Assembly (NCBI RefSeq): GCF_022376445.1
Contig: NW_025955093.1
Span: 52,573-116,572 of the forward strand
DNA length: 64,000 bases
Reading direction: 5' to 3'
Source of the DNA: Fomitopsis serialis
Lineage: Eukaryota; Basidiomycota; Agaricomycetes; Polyporales; Fomitopsidaceae
The position numbers were made by a program, and so were the translations under genes. Every line of letters starts with the position of its first letter. Position 1 is the first letter of the stretch. Below are positions 25,272 to 39,170 of the stretch, one piece after another. The notes beneath the pieces were generated by a model. It was not told the origin of the DNA, made no database searches, and worked only from the letters and a program-made list of their open reading frames with translations.

Positions 25272-25539
25272 CCTTCATACTCGCATCGCCTTATCCCTCG
25301 CCTGACTCGCGGGGTCTTCGAAAGATATCAGCCGCAGAACAGCAGGAACCTTGGTCCATATCACTCCTACCCTTCGTTCAATCCCGCTAGATCTTGTACT
25401 CGGCTCGGTGTGAGTAGGCTCGTTGATGTATGTCTATATGACTGACGCAATGGTTACCAGGTCTTTCGGAGTGGACCCCCTCCCCCTCCTGGCAGGCCGG
25501 ACTTGTCAATGCTATGGTCGCTCGCGGAGTAACACGTCG

Positions 25540-25900
25540 TGACTGAGTAAAATCTCTCCATATCCCTGCTCCATCAGGAAAATCTGGATTCCCTGATTTT
25601 GACTATCTTAGACCAAATTAGTCTCATCGGCCTAATGACACTCTAACTGAGTAAAACTAGGACTAATCAGAATAATATGCATATTTTAGTTCATACTCTG
25701 AAGGTCTTATTCATGATAGCCATACTTGTTCATAATAGTTCATAATTCTCAGCACATTGTGATGCAAATACAAATACTGTATAGCCACAACTTGGTTTTC
25801 ACTATGTTCTTTGGGTTACCTGGGTATGCAGACATATTCATCATTACAATAAGACAGTATGTACAACAGCTACCTATCATCTAATCTATGAAGACTGGAA
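25540..25900. repeat. AT-rich island, left
   Basis: A sharply AT-rich segment in otherwise GC-rich DNA, with repeated words such as CTAAT, TTCATA and ATTAGTC. It begins with an imperfect palindrome at about 25573-25595. A close variant of that palindrome, with about two mismatches, sits at 30018-30041 at the edge of the right AT-rich island. Confidence 0.6.
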
Positions 25901-26949
25901 CTCTCATTTGCCCCGAGAACAGCAGACTGAGCTCGTGCTCGTGTCCATGTGCATCTTCCGGCTGACTTGTCCACTCAGCAGATGGGCATACGGGCTGTTG
26001 TCGTTCGAACTGTGATTCTGTTTTGAAACGAAAGCAGGTCAGCACTGTAATTATCGTGGTGGAGTCAGAAGTAGGGCGCATAGTGAGCACATACTAGATT
26101 TGATTCACACATGCAGGCCAGTTGTCTGAGCCACGCCGGCCTTCCTAAGTCATTTGTTGTGCTCGCCGTGAGCCGGGATGCGCCATCAGACTCGTCGACG
26201 GTACGCAGGTCGCATAAGACAGCTGAAGATGAACGTACCGTGCACCCATGCAGGACGACGCGAACAAGCCCTGGATGGCTCGGTCAGCAAGGTGAGACGA
26301 GGAGGAGACACGAGTTGTACCGATGGAGTCGCGATCCCGAACATGGAAGAAGTCACGCCCTGAGTACCGCAGGACGACTGTTGCGAAGGTCGATCAGTGA
26401 CGTCGGATGTGCGGGACAAGACACGTACCGGAGGGCTGCAAGATGTACGGCTGACGTGTCCGCACGGCTGTGTACCCCTGGGGCGGGGTAGTCGTGCTCT
26501 GGAGAGACCACCAGCCGCCTTGACGCACGGCTACGACAAGGCCGGGACACACGTACCTGGGTGCAACTCGACTCGACAGGACCCGGGCCGTTCTGCGGCT
26601 ACGACAGCGACGTGGGGAGAGGACGAAAGTTAGCAGAGTAGTGGACGGCGCTTGTGCAAGATGTACCTGGAATACGAGCGTAATGAGCTCGGGCGTGTAG
26701 CTCGCGTGTGCAGCTGACGTGTCAGCGAGCAGGGCGAAGATCTGCTGGATGGGAGACGGTGAGTTGGAGTGATAAACTGATCACGATGGACGTGACGTGG
26801 TTACCACGTAACGGAGACCGACGTCCTAGGCGTGTGTCATTGTAATATGCGTCCAGCGTGCGCGAATGCGTGGACTGCAGTAGGTCTTCCACGCTGGTCA
26901 TTCCCGTGCGTTCGGCATTGCTGACATACGGTCCCTCCTTCCGACATGC
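25901..26949. other. Gene-free stretch
   Basis: Short frames on both strands only. No recognisable product, RNA or repeat was noted. Confidence 0.35.
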
Positions 26950-29660
26950 TCGTCCAGCGGAGCGTCGCCAATGGGCGAACAAGCGAGAACAGGGGGGGTG
27001 GGCGAGCTGGCGAAGACGTGAGAGTGGACATGCAAACGAGGCAGCGATGGAAAAGGTAGGCAGACGAGCAGAGCGAGCAAGTGTGCGAGCAGGCGGGCGG
27101 GTGAGACGGACGAGACGGACGAGAGCAGACGGAAGGAGCGGGCGGGCGCAAGAGGACGGGCGCAAGAGGGCGGCGCGTGGACAAGCATAGAGGCGCGCGG
27201 GCGGACGTGTGAGCCAACGAGCACACACAACGAGCTACCCGCCGATGCGCGTGCACGAGCATGTACTGACAACAAATTCAGCGATTAGTTAATGCATCAA
27301 ACGGGGCGTACCTCTGGGTTCCGGGCCTTTGCGCTCGCTATAATCTCCCTCTTCCCCGAGTCGCCCTTGACGTTCCACCCATCTTCTATCTCCTCCTTCC
27401 GTGTTTGTTTCTGTATGACTAGGAGATGGCGCTGGAGCTTTGATGCGTGGGGGTCGGCATGGTGGTTGGTAATAGCAGTCCGAGTCGTGGTTGAGTCGCG
27501 AGTTGAATACGACGGTCCAGTGAGTGGGCAGATAACCACGCGGATGGCGCGGAGACGGGCAGACGAGCGAGTGTGAATGGATGGTCAAGACAGCGTGCGA
27601 GTATGTAGGCAGATGGGTCGACGCGTGCGGCGAGTAGTGAGCGGGCGAGATTGGACTTGCAAGTTGTCGACTAAGTCGAGAGCCGGGCTTCGGCGCTAAA
27701 GACTTGGCTCGCGTCTCCCAAGTGCCACGTTGCCACTTGTCCTCCCTCTCCTTCCCGCACCCACCCCTCGACCTCATCGCCACTCATGGACATCGTGAGT
27801 CCGTCTGACGTGCGGCAACGGAACTTTCTGACCCGCTCGCTATCAGGACACTCAGGATGAAGCCGTGGGCCTCGCGCTCTTCGACACCACACCAGAGTCG
27901 TTTGCGACCCTCCTGCGCATGCCCATCCTCTCGCGCCCGTTCATCCTCTCGTTTACGCCCGCTCACACCCGTCCGCCCGCTGTTGCCTACTGCTCCCGCC
28001 GCCCGCTTACCCGTTCTCGCCGCCTGCTCACCAGCCCCCGCTGTCTGCTCACCAGCCCTCGCCGCCTGCTCGTGCACTTCCATCGCCCGTCTCGCCCACT
28101 GGGACCCACCTGTCTGACGCTCCTCCCCGTTCTCGGCCGCTCCCCGTTCTCGACCGCTAGCTTGCCTGTAGGCTGTCTACTACTCGTTCTCCCACTTGTC
28201 CCCTCCTCTTGCCCACCCACCTGCTCGCTCGACGACTCGGGCTCTCCCTCTCTCCCCTAGTTCACCCGTCTGCTCGCGCACACGCCGTCTCACTCTGTAA
28301 TAATGTACTTGAGTAGGTGTGTCGACGAGCAATGAGCTCGTCGTGCCTATTTGCCTAGCAGTTTGCGTATCCGGTTTCGATGGAGTCTACGTGTCCATCC
28401 TACTCTCTCGCGCTCTCCCTTTCGCACCCGCCTGCTCTCACCGCCCACTCTCACCGCCCGCTTTCACCCGTCTCGCCGCCGTCTGCCTACCTACACCCTC
28501 GGTAGGTTGTTCGCCTGCCCACTCTTTCCTCTTCGCCGGCTTGCCCACCCTCCCGCTCTCGCTCCACCGCTCGTTCTTGCCCACTCGCCCCTCTTGCTAG
28601 CTCACGCACTTGTCTGCTCGCTTGCCCGTTCTTGTCTGCCCGCGATTGCTTTCTCGCTCGCTCACTCGTTCACCTGTCTTGCCTGTCTGCACTCTCGCCC
28701 TCCTGCCAGCTCATCTGCACGCCCATTTGCCCTCGCCTTGTTTTGCTGTGATCTGCACGCCCTCGCGGTTGCCTACGAGGAGGCCGATGGCGATAATCTC
28801 GCAGCTAATGGCAACGTTTCCGAACTCATTGGTGTTTGCATTTCGACTCGGACAGCAAGCAGACTATGCGTGATGCGGAGGCTCTCGGTGTGCGGATGCT
28901 GCTGCGCGACCACTGGTGTCTCTTTGCGATGTCGAGGTACGTATGCCAAAGTTGCCCTATATCGATATTAATCCACCCACTCTGCATGCTTCCGCTACGG
29001 TGCACGCGTTCGAGCGTGCACTACCACTTGCACAGCGATAGCTCGAATCAGAATGCGGTTTGTAGTCGATGTATGGGTGGCGGTGAGTACAGACGCAGAC
29101 AAATGAACGAGCTGACCGCCTGCACAGGGAGCGGCGCCGTGCAGTACAATGTGCTCGTCGACCGCGAGCATGCAGGGCAAACGACCTGCGTGTAGACATG
29201 GCTGATGGGTGGTTGGTGGGTAGGCAGATGAGCCGTCGGATGGCGGATGAGCAGGTGGAGGAGTGGGGAAGTTGACAAGTGGGTCAGTGGGTGCGCGAGC
29301 GGACGCGCAAATGAGTAGGCAAGTGGGTGGGTGGGTACAGGGCGCAGAGAAGTTCTACACAAGCCGACCGCGAGCGCGCTGTGCGAACGCCCAGTACACA
29401 GACACGGCCGACGAACGGGTGCACAACCGAGCGGGCAGACAGACGAGTGGGCGGACAAGCAAATTGACGGGAGAACTCGCGGAGGGGCAGGCAAACGGGC
29501 ACGGCAACCGTGAGCGTGCTGGGCAAATGCCTAACGCACAAATAGGGCTACCGAATGTACACGTAGGCGGGGTGGGCACGGAGGCGGGCGAGCAGGTAAT
29601 CGAGTGGGAGCGCGTGTGCAGGTGAGCAAGCGGGTGCGCGTACAGGTAAGCGGGCAGGCG
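26950..29660. repeat. Alternating G-rich and C-rich low-complexity tracts
   Basis: On the plus strand the segment is G/A-rich at about 26.95-27.2 kb, C/T-rich at about 27.87-28.26 and 28.42-28.72 kb, and G/A-rich again at about 29.2-29.66 kb. All tracts use the same GCCCGCTCG-type vocabulary, in one orientation or the other, and resemble the tract at 20.3-21.1 kb. The windows between them have no recognisable gene. Confidence 0.65.
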
Positions 29661-29859
29661 ACCTGTCTTAGGCTGCGGGTTTGATAGATTACTACGTGCA
29701 CTGGTGTTTCTCAGTAGATATGTATCTAGAATACAGTCTTTGAATCAGATATTGTTGTCATGCGAGATGGCCAGGCATGCGCTCACTCTCCTCTACTCAA
29801 TGTATTGAGGACTCATGGTGAAGGATCATAGCTAATGTATACGGGATTGTCAGAGGATT

Positions 29860-30045
29860 ACACCTCAGATAGCTCTCATTGGAACTCATTAGGACATCAT
29901 TAGGGACTAATTAGTACTAATCATTTTCGGGGTAAAGGAATGTTGGCTAATAGCTAAAGCTTCTAATTTGTACTCATTGTATCAAAATATGTCTCATATA
30001 CTCCAATTACGTCTCATTAGGGAATTCAGGTTTTCCTGATGTCCG
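29860..30045. repeat. AT-rich island, right
   Basis: An AT-rich segment dense in CTCATTAGG and CTAATTAG words, ending at the palindromic motif shared with the left island. Together the islands bracket about 4.4 kb of GC-rich low-complexity DNA. Confidence 0.6.
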
Positions 30046-30672
30046 TCCGTCTTCCAACTCATTTGCCTATCCGGTGTGCATTTTGCGTCGCCACTGTATG
30101 TCATTGCGAGCTCAAACACAAATCGATCCCTATCCCGGATGACGTATCGCATTGAACGCGATATGCGACAATACACGTGCCATTTCAGCGAGAACAACAT
30201 GATGTCCCTCCCATCATCTCGGACGAACCCCGCAAGCTCTGTCGAAGCCGTCCGAACCGTATGGACAGGATCATGAGGAAGCGCGCAGACCGTAATCTAG
30301 TTGGGCAGACGCGCGTTCGACTCATTGCATGCAATCCATATCCTCAGACATGAGGGCGCGCTGTAAGCCTGCTGCCAATGAGGAGGAGAACATGCAGACA
30401 CCGCTACGGCCGGCTGGGGGGTCAGTCGACTGAATCACGGAATGCACGGTTCTGATTGTCCCGCGCGGTAGAAATGACTGTAGAGTCATGCAGGGAAACA
30501 ACTCGTTCAACAGAACTTTACACATACAGTACAATCAAGAAACATAGCCGCGTTACTCTTGTGTGACGATCAAAATTTGCCGTAGACCTCCCACCGAGCG
30601 TCGCTAAGTTACAACCCAGAGTCAGTACGCGCACGACGACGTGCATAACACGCAGGACATTACCGGGAAAAA
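30046..30672. other. Intergenic region
   Basis: It lies between the repeat region and the 3' end of the helicase gene and probably includes the helicase 3' untranslated region. No other feature was recognised. Confidence 0.4.
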
Positions 30673-33600
30673 CTATGCAAAGTCGCCTCCGGAATACACG
30701 ATATCTTCATAGCACACCATATCGTCGTCGAGATTCAAGGTGGGCTTGGGCTTCTTCGCAGGAGGTGCAGGGGGTGGATGCGGTTTGACGATTCCCTTCA
30801 CCGCCAACTCCAGATCCTCTTCCCATTCGAGTGCGGCGCCTTTAGGCAAGCTCTCTGCCAAGATTTGCACTTCGCCAATGCGTGCTCTCAGCCCGTCTAG
30901 GTCACGTTTCTTGTGCAGCTCAGCATCTGGCTTAAGCGCATTGATCAGTCGGGTGACTTCCTTGATCTGTTGCCTGCAGCAATGTACACTCATCAGTATG
31001 CGAACGATGACATCCCGACTGTATAGTATACATACGAGCATTTCGTCAGCCTTCCATCAACCTCTTCCAACTCTTGATGAATGGCATCCACCAGACGTCT
31101 CTTGGCCTGACGCTTGGTTTCGTGCATATGATGCCGCACGCGTTCTAGGCAGAAGAATGCGTGGGGTATGGGTCCCAAAAACAGCATTCGGTAGTACCTA
31201 TGAGGCCATTCCATGTTCATGGCGGCGGTGCGGTATGAGTTCATGATCCGCTCCCGGATAGCGTCTAGAGGCTTCGTCGTTGTGCGTTGCTGGACGCGAG
31301 AGCGGTGGTGCAGGAACGACTTTCGGATAACATCTGCTGCCTTGATCTCGTCCTCGCTCGGCTGGCTCGATGCTACATGGTCATCACGGATTTCGAAAGC
31401 GACATCTTCTTCGTTGACTTCTTCAGGAGCATCCGCGTCATCAAAAGCAGAAGCCGGCTGTGGCTTCTGCATTTGTGAAGGAACGAACGGTGCGGCGTCA
31501 ACTCGCAGGGTTGATTTAGGCAGAGAGGTTGCACCCGAAGCTAGCAGTATAGGGATTTCGTCGAGCTTGTTGTACACGATCCGTCGCACACCGGGGAGCA
31601 GCTGAGAGTGATGCGTCGACTTGCCGGCTTCATGTATTTGAATCATCTCGTCCATCGAGGAGCCCGCTAGGCACTGGCGGACCTCCCATGCCAGGTTATC
31701 CCAACAAGGAGCGGTCACATAGCTACCAAGCAGTAATGTCAATGTCGTCAAACACGATGAACCCGAAATGACCAACCATTCGTAACTACTATCGAATCTG
31801 CCGTCGTACCTCTGCAACGACGTGACTATCTTGTGTACGTCTAACTTGACCGACATATGAGGTGAATTATACGCCACTGGTGTAAAAATTAGACTAGCAA
31901 AAGGCAGCACGTTACGGGACATACATAAGCAGAGATTTCTGCAACTAGCATGCATGGTGTCAAGCTATGTAACGGCAAGAATTCGGAACACATACACTCG
32001 CGTTATGAAGATACTCTTGATCTGCCATCCGATCATTGACATGTTGCGGTTCTCATACAGGAGGTGATCTATACATTCGTCAGCAGATGGAGACGTGATT
32101 CGTCTCTATATGTGTGCCCTCACCTGCATCAAGGCCCGTGTACAGCTGCTTCAGTAGAGAGGTCATCGGACCTGTGTACAGGTAGAACGCCATGATTTTC
32201 CTCTCATACAAAACCGGTAAATCATCAGCCACCCGCTGGAGCCAAGTACGCGGTAGGGTGATCTCATGAAGGGTACCGAGCTTAATGAGGGCGGTGGCTA
32301 GAGTGAGCAACGTGCAGAGATGGTCCATAAAGTTGCAGAGGACTCCGATGTCAATTGCCAAGCGTTTGTCCAAGATATGGCTACGGTGACCCGTACTGTT
32401 AGCCGCGAATAAGAAAACAAATTGTTGACGTACTTCAGAAACAGAACACCACTAGGCAACGATGCCCGATGGTTGTTCATCATCAATCTACACATGTCGT
32501 GGACTACATACGAGGCATGCTCCCCTCTTCCTCGTAGGAGCGGGATTGGCCGGTACGCTCTAACTGCAATAGCACGCGGAAGATGTCCGCCTAAAACACC
32601 TCGATCGAATGCTACACCCAAGGAGACGATGCGAAGCAGGGAAGTTAGGAACGTGGGCGTGAACTCCCCTGCGCGCGGATGAGCTGTGTAGAGCCAATCG
32701 ATCGTCCAGTTTCGGACGACCTGTATGGCGGCTTCAAACTCTGGTATGGAGGCTACCTGAAGGTTCGGCAATGACCCCATCTTGTAGAACGACGGCTCCA
32801 ATGCCTCATGCAGCAGGCGCAGCCAAAATCTGAGATTGATGATGAGATCGTGTCCAAGTTCAAATTATGAGAGCTGACGTACCGCCTGTGGCGTGCCTGC
32901 TCGTAGAATGGTTCCACGCCATATACAGTGTTGTAAATAAGGATCTGTTGAAGACAGATCCTGACTCGCAAGTTGTACAGGTCAGTGTCAAACCTCTCCG
33001 CAGCGATGTGTATTTGAGGACAATGATCCGACCGAGGGCAGTGACCAAATGCGGCGTGCGGGAGGCATACACGGAAGACCCGTGCATTGCGGCACGACTC
33101 GTTCTCCTCCACGACGTTCTTGCGCAGACGTTCTTGCAGTGCTCTACGCAGCACGCGGTCCAGCTCTGAGCGAAGTATTGCGATGCCTTGTTCATGAGGT
33201 CGAACGGAAGGAGCTATGCGCTCGCTGCAGAAAGTGTATAGGACGGTGTCCTTCTGCACGACAAAGAAATCTTCAGAGTCCGTTTCAGGCGCAAATCCGA
33301 AGATACGACGAATTTCCGGCGTGTCGGAAGGTTTCTCCCGGGATGCAAGGCCCCACAAGATTTGAGCGTACAGTTGGAAGTATTTGAGGACTGTTGCCAT
33401 TGCAGGTAGTGTAGCATGCGCAAAGTTCAATGAGCCGAAAAATGCATGATCGAGACAGAGAATTGCTGCAGCGTCGTTTCGATGCCATCGATGAAAGCGT
33501 TCGCCAAGGATAAGGAGTTGTTGCCGATTGTTGGTGGCGATAGCCCGAAACATCAGAACCTATACGCAGTTAGTGTGTGAATCAGACATCACTTCGAGCA

Positions 33601-36600
33601 GCGCACCTCGTCTCGCGTGCCATCCTCAAGGTGGCTAATATCGAGATGCTGAAGTCTTTGGAGCAGTTCTTGCAGAGTGACATTTGCTTTGACCAGCTCT
33701 GAGCTTGTATCCACGCCTAGGGATAGTCCTTGCCAAATTCCGTCAAGCACACACTGAGATGCACGCTTCGCAGAGTCGGGATTGCTGTGGTCCTTGAGAA
33801 ACGCGGTAATTGCCTCCAGCACGTGGCCCTGCGTAAGATGTAACTCTGCTACCTGTCCGAACTGACCAAGCTCATCGAGGAGATCCACCTGGGAAACGTA
33901 CAGACCACGGTCGTCGAGGAACTCCAGTATTTCTTCATCAGACTCGAAGAGTTCCCTCGCCTGTCTGGATGAACGACAAGCCTCAATAAACGACGTAAGC
34001 TAATCCAGTATGGGACTCACTTCAGTTTCCCCCCTCTTGCATACTCGAGACGCGAGACGTTGATAATGCTTTCTGCAACGCCCGCAACCACGTTATGACC
34101 TTTGACGATGGCGACTGCGTCGTCGAACATGCCGGCTCGGCGATAACACTGCGCGGATAAAGTGTATTCAGCGGCATGACGGTACCCATGGGCAGCGTTG
34201 ACTTCATCACGGCTCTCCAGATAGCATTCCGCGGATATGCGGAAATAAGTAGTCTTCTCCTTGGCTGCAGCGTCCGCTGATCTCCAGAATGCCTCCGCTG
34301 CTTTCCTGAAGGCAAGGATGCGATCGAAGTCATCGCCGCGTGCGTCCACGGGAGTACCACGGGCTTTCTCTCTCAGGTAGTACGCTTCGGCCACCGCTCG
34401 CTCTCTTGGAAGCAGGGCACGCTCGTAGCAATGCATCGCCTGCGTATAGCGTCTGTTGTCGAACAACGTCCGAGCTGTCCGAGCCCATTCCTCTGGGGTC
34501 GAAGACATGGCCAGCCGTGGCACGTCGGAGCCTGGCGTACAGTTCTGAATCTGACCTTTTGCGCCCCACAAAATCTGCAAGAATGTTAGACATGGTCATG
34601 GTCATCTCGGTGTGCCCTTACTCTCATAGGTTCGCTCTTGTCTGAACTATCCGCTATCCAGAGATTTTGGCGAGCGCGTGTGGTAGCGACGTACAAGATT
34701 TTGAGCTATGCAGTACGCATCAGTGAAAACGTCTGAATATGGCGGATGTCTTGTACTACTAACCTCGCGGCAGACCCCATTGTGACGACTGTCGTCAAAC
34801 CGTGGGGCCCTCAAAGCTTCCCCGGATCCTTGAGGCAAGGCATTCAGAACAACACGCCATTGCGACAAGTCGACTGTGGAGTCAGCAAAGAAATTGTACA
34901 AGAGTACCTACAGCACAGTTAAAGCTGATGTTTCCAACAGATGTATGGCGACACTTACGTCGTTGAACTCCAAGCCTTTGCTCTCATACGGTGTCCTGGA
35001 AAACGCAACGACGATCAGTTCTCCTTTTGGCTGCGAAGCAATAAAGCTAGCCAACATGATAAGTCCGATGTTGCCTATCTGGGCCTGAAGTTTCTCCTTG
35101 GCAGCATCATCACGAACCATGATACCTTTGAAAGCAAGTGAACTGTGAGCAAGCCAGATCTCTGAAAGACCAGACATTATGACAAACATTGCTGAGCACC
35201 GAATTCTATCTGTGAACCACTGTGACAATTTGTGAGCGACAGCGACATATACCGTGACGGGAAGTAAACGTGCTTACGAGTCTCCGAACAAGAATTGCTC
35301 GTAGCGAACATTGTCGTCATCCCAGCCGGTGAAGAACACGGGCTTTAGGCCATCGATGATACCGCGCTCTTCTCCAAGATTATCAATGGCGTGGGGCCAA
35401 AACTTGGTAAGCAGCTCCACCACCGAGCGGGCGCAGTTGACGATGCCTGCATGGGACCGGTAGTTGAAAGCGAGCTGGAATGCCTGAGGCTGCGGACGTG
35501 GACCTGGAGACTGGGATCCCGAATTCTGTAAGCCAGAGCATCGAGGTCAGTTTGGGCGAGATGGACATTCATTTGGTCTAATACCTCTATGCGGTAGAGG
35601 AAAGACTTGAGGTCGTCGAACCGGAACGCGCTACCAACCGCAATTGTCTGCGCTGTATCGCCAGCCCAAAAAAGACCAGAATCGGGGTTGCTGCACAGTG
35701 AGCGAATGACTACGTCGGAGATGCCAATCAGTACATATGTTAAGTCTGATACAGGCGCCGTCATTACCCAAAGCATCGATGAGAAGATTGTCTTGTGCTT
35801 CGTCGATATAGCTAGATCGTGGACGTCAGAACTCCGTTGCGACCGAGAAGCCAAGACACAAACAGAAAGTCCATCTGCTTGCCGGGTAGGCCATACTCCC
35901 GTAAGGCGTTGAGTATGACGTGTGTCCTGTGTTGGTCGATAAGTATGGGACCAACGACTATAAGGGCACCTCGAGAGCGTCGTACCGGTCCGCAGCATCG
36001 TATTCTCGACGCTCTCGCTTGCGCTTCATGTATGCAGCGAATAGTTTATATATGGTCTCTCGATGATTAGCGAATGTTCCTTGTGTGCGATGACTCAGAT
36101 TGAAGTACGCGTCTTTCATCAGGAAACCCTTTGTGCTGCTCAGAGCTTGCTCGGAGCCCTTGATGATACCTGATCGGAATCCCGGAATCCGTCAGCAAAC
36201 AACATCACAGCTTACGCGATGCACACGCACCTATGATCTCTCCAAATACAAGTGCAGGGTCTATGACATAACATAAGCTCAGAGATCACAACATAATGAA
36301 AAGGTTCGGCGACATACCCAGTCCTTTGGTCAGTGGCTGCGGGAAGTGACGCCAGTAAGAATTCATGAAAACCTTATACGATACGAAGGCCGCGCGATGC
36401 TGCCGCACAGGTTCGTTCGACGAACTCTCCCCATCGGCAGCCCCAGACATGCTCGCAATGGTTTGCAGTAGTGGCTGTTGCGAGTCCTTCATGAAGTCCG
36501 CGTACTCAGTTTCGAGCAGGCGGCATAACTACAAGACTAGTCAGTCACAGAGGTTCGCCTCGCACCCGACTGACTCACCTGGTCGAACGTGATGAACATG

Positions 36601-39170
36601 GGGAAGTGCTCGTCCCCAAGCTCGCTATAGCGCTTCGGAAGATCTGCACGCCGCTCGATCTCCTCATCGCGGTCGACCAGTCCTTGATCTTGTTGTGCTG
36701 CTCTGGTAAGAGCTAGTTCCCTGAGCTCTTCGGGTTGCTTGTCTGCAGAGGACAGGGAGTCGTGCAGCTTGCTGTAGTAATCCTGGACTTTGTCTGCGAG
36801 GACTCGTGACTGCGTCACGAACATTTGACGAGGCTTGGCAGACGTGTCCTTCTGTGCATTCCAAGAACGCTCTATTCCAAGGATTTTGAATAGCATCGTC
36901 GTCGTCTTCCTGTACTGATCGTTAGATTAACATGAGGGCTCTGGGAAAATCGTACCCAGTCCCACTTCTCCCTAAAACGTAGCAGGAGCCGGGATGTTCT
37001 ATGATCTGCTTCTCTTGCGGTCTTGAAGTCAATGAGCTAATGAGCAACGAATCGTTTGCGCGCGGACCAGATAGGATACGCACGAAACATCAAAGACGTG
37101 CACCACGTCTTGGTCAGCTAAGATGCCTGTCGTGACTGATAAGCAAAAGCAATCCGCAGGATCAAGGACACGGTGACATACTGTTGAGGAACGCCTGAGC
37201 ACAGTATAAAGCATGAGCGTTATGCTAACCCGCTGACTATTCACGAACGCACCTGCGAGAGCGTCACGTATTTCTCGAGGCTGGAGTAGGAATAAAATTG
37301 AGCAACGTGTGAGCATATCAGAAACAGCAGCGCGTACATCAACATCTCGTGCATCTGCAAATCAAGTAAATAACGGAGAATCGAGATCAAAGATAACATA
37401 CCTTCTGCAGGTCGTCCTTATGCAAATCAGGAAGCCCAGATGAAGGCGACAGCGTCGGAGCTTCGAGAGGTGCTGGAAACGTCGCGGGAAGAATGACGTG
37501 CGCGTGCTCGCCCACTTTGGTCGGTCGGTTGCGGTATTTGCATCTAACGAAGAACGTCAGTGCAATACATCTTCTCAGAGAGTATTCATTTACCTGTCCC
37601 TGTACTGCTTGCCTTTGCGAGATAGCTGGTGACCGACGCCATCCCAAAACCGGCGGTTGATCTGCGCGTGCGTATATATACCGAAGACCTTGATCACTGA
37701 TGACAAAGCCTGATTAGAAGAGGGTCATGGTCGTCTTCACGTTGGTCAAACCTTGACGTTGGACCTGCAGGCTATCAACGACCGACTCTCGTCTGACAAG
37801 TGGAACACTTACATCGCTCTCGTACTCGGACACGCAATCGACTTGGTACTGCATGCGAGGAGGTTAATCACTGTGCCCGACGTGCATATTGGACATTGGG
37901 TACATACAACTAGACGAGAGTCCCCAGTCATCTTCGCCTCGTAGATAGGAACCTGCGCCGCGTCCGTCAGCTGTTTCTGATTGTCCTGCGAGAAGTGTCC
38001 ATTCGAGAGTGCCCTTAGCTCGTGTGTCAGCGAAGGTGGCCTAATCACCGAGAGGAACAAACAGACTTGATCTTGTTCAGAGTGATGTCGAAAAGCGCGG
38101 TGTTCTTCTTGCGCATATATCGTAGGTCCGTGTCGGCGCGAGTCGAAATGAGGATGCGCCATTCTCCGAAGCCGTCGGCGTTGTCAAAATAGAGGGCCGC
38201 CTTCATCGGCTGAACCATGGGGTATGCGACGGGGATTTCATCGGTAGCAGGGATGTCTGGTACGGAAGCTTCCACTGAAACTTCCAGCGACTCCGGGCCG
38301 CCCTGCTCGGTTTCCTCGAGAGGTATGTACGCTCGCTTGAAGGTTTCTTGAAGACCGGGGAGTCTGAATACCCCGAGGTAGTACTACAGCAGGTCCACAT
38401 CATACACCCATATTGCGACGACGAATGTGATTTCATACCTCCAAAACCTTTTTCAGCTCGTCGATGAGACTGGCTGCTACAACTGCGGCTTCATCTTGAC
38501 TTTCGGGGGTTTCAATCCCCAACTCATCGAATGGCTTGGTGTCTGTGACTGTCTTGAGTTGCGGTTGTCTAGATCGTCTCTTCTTCTTCTGCTTTGAGCT
38601 CACGATCTTGATGACTACCTCCTCATCGAGGTCCAATGTGTCCTCAGTCGTTTCGTTACGGTCAAACGAATGGAGAGCGAGAGATTCTAGTGCCGCGGTG
38701 ACACGTTGGATGTCCTGATGATTGTCTCGTAAGACGGCCTTGTCGATCGGTGAAGACGTAGGCAGTATCAGAAAGTGAAGACTGAGCGAGAAGCATCCCA
38801 AAAGTTGTCGAGCAGTTGATGAGACGTAGGCGAGGGCATTGTCAGGTACGCTTGACACAATCCAGTCGCCTATTCTCTTCGCGGCCGCCTCGTTCACAGC
38901 TATAAGTCTTGGTGAGCGGCGAGAGAATCGAATTGTGCACTTACTAGGGGAAAACTTACCGGAAAGAACGAACTCCAAGAGATGTTGATACTGAGACAGC
39001 CCCTTGACAACATCCTCAACGCTAACGGCTGAATACTCGAGATCGTGCTCGAGGTCGCGAATCGCGTCCTGAAGGACGACCTCGTCCTTCAGCGCGGCTG
39101 CGTTGTAGAGACTCGTGTCGTGTCTGACACGAGTCTGAGCCTGGTCGAGGTTCTCGTTACGCTCCGCCAT
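30673..39170 (-). CDS. TRANK1-like UvrD/SF1 helicase with TPR-like C-terminus
   Basis: A many-exon gene starting at ATG 39170 (MAERNENLDQ). Checked introns include 38959-38900, 38438-38384, a 53-nt intron near 38.06 kb and 36955-36910. SF1 helicase motifs appear in order: motif I GRSGTGKTTT (about 36.97-36.89 kb, split by an intron), motif II YIDEAQDNLLID (about 35.81-35.77), motif III GDTAQTIAVG (about 35.66), NYRSHAGIVNC (about 35.45), motif V ESKGLEF (about 34.97) and motif VI LYVATTRARQNLW (about 34.69). The C-terminal half (34.58-30.67 kb) is helical with TPR-like repeats (ALLPRERAVAEAYY, AECYLESRDEV). This arrangement matches the TRANK1/UvrD-like family of large fungal ATPases, whose cellular role is unclear. 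All ATPase residues look intact. Minor exon borders are approximate. Confidence 0.85.

Noticed and set aside
38000..38090. Apparent frame break in the helicase N-terminal region
   Set aside because: A 53-nt intron with donor GTCTGT, CTGAC branch and AAG acceptor rejoins the frame (NKIK|ALSNGHF).
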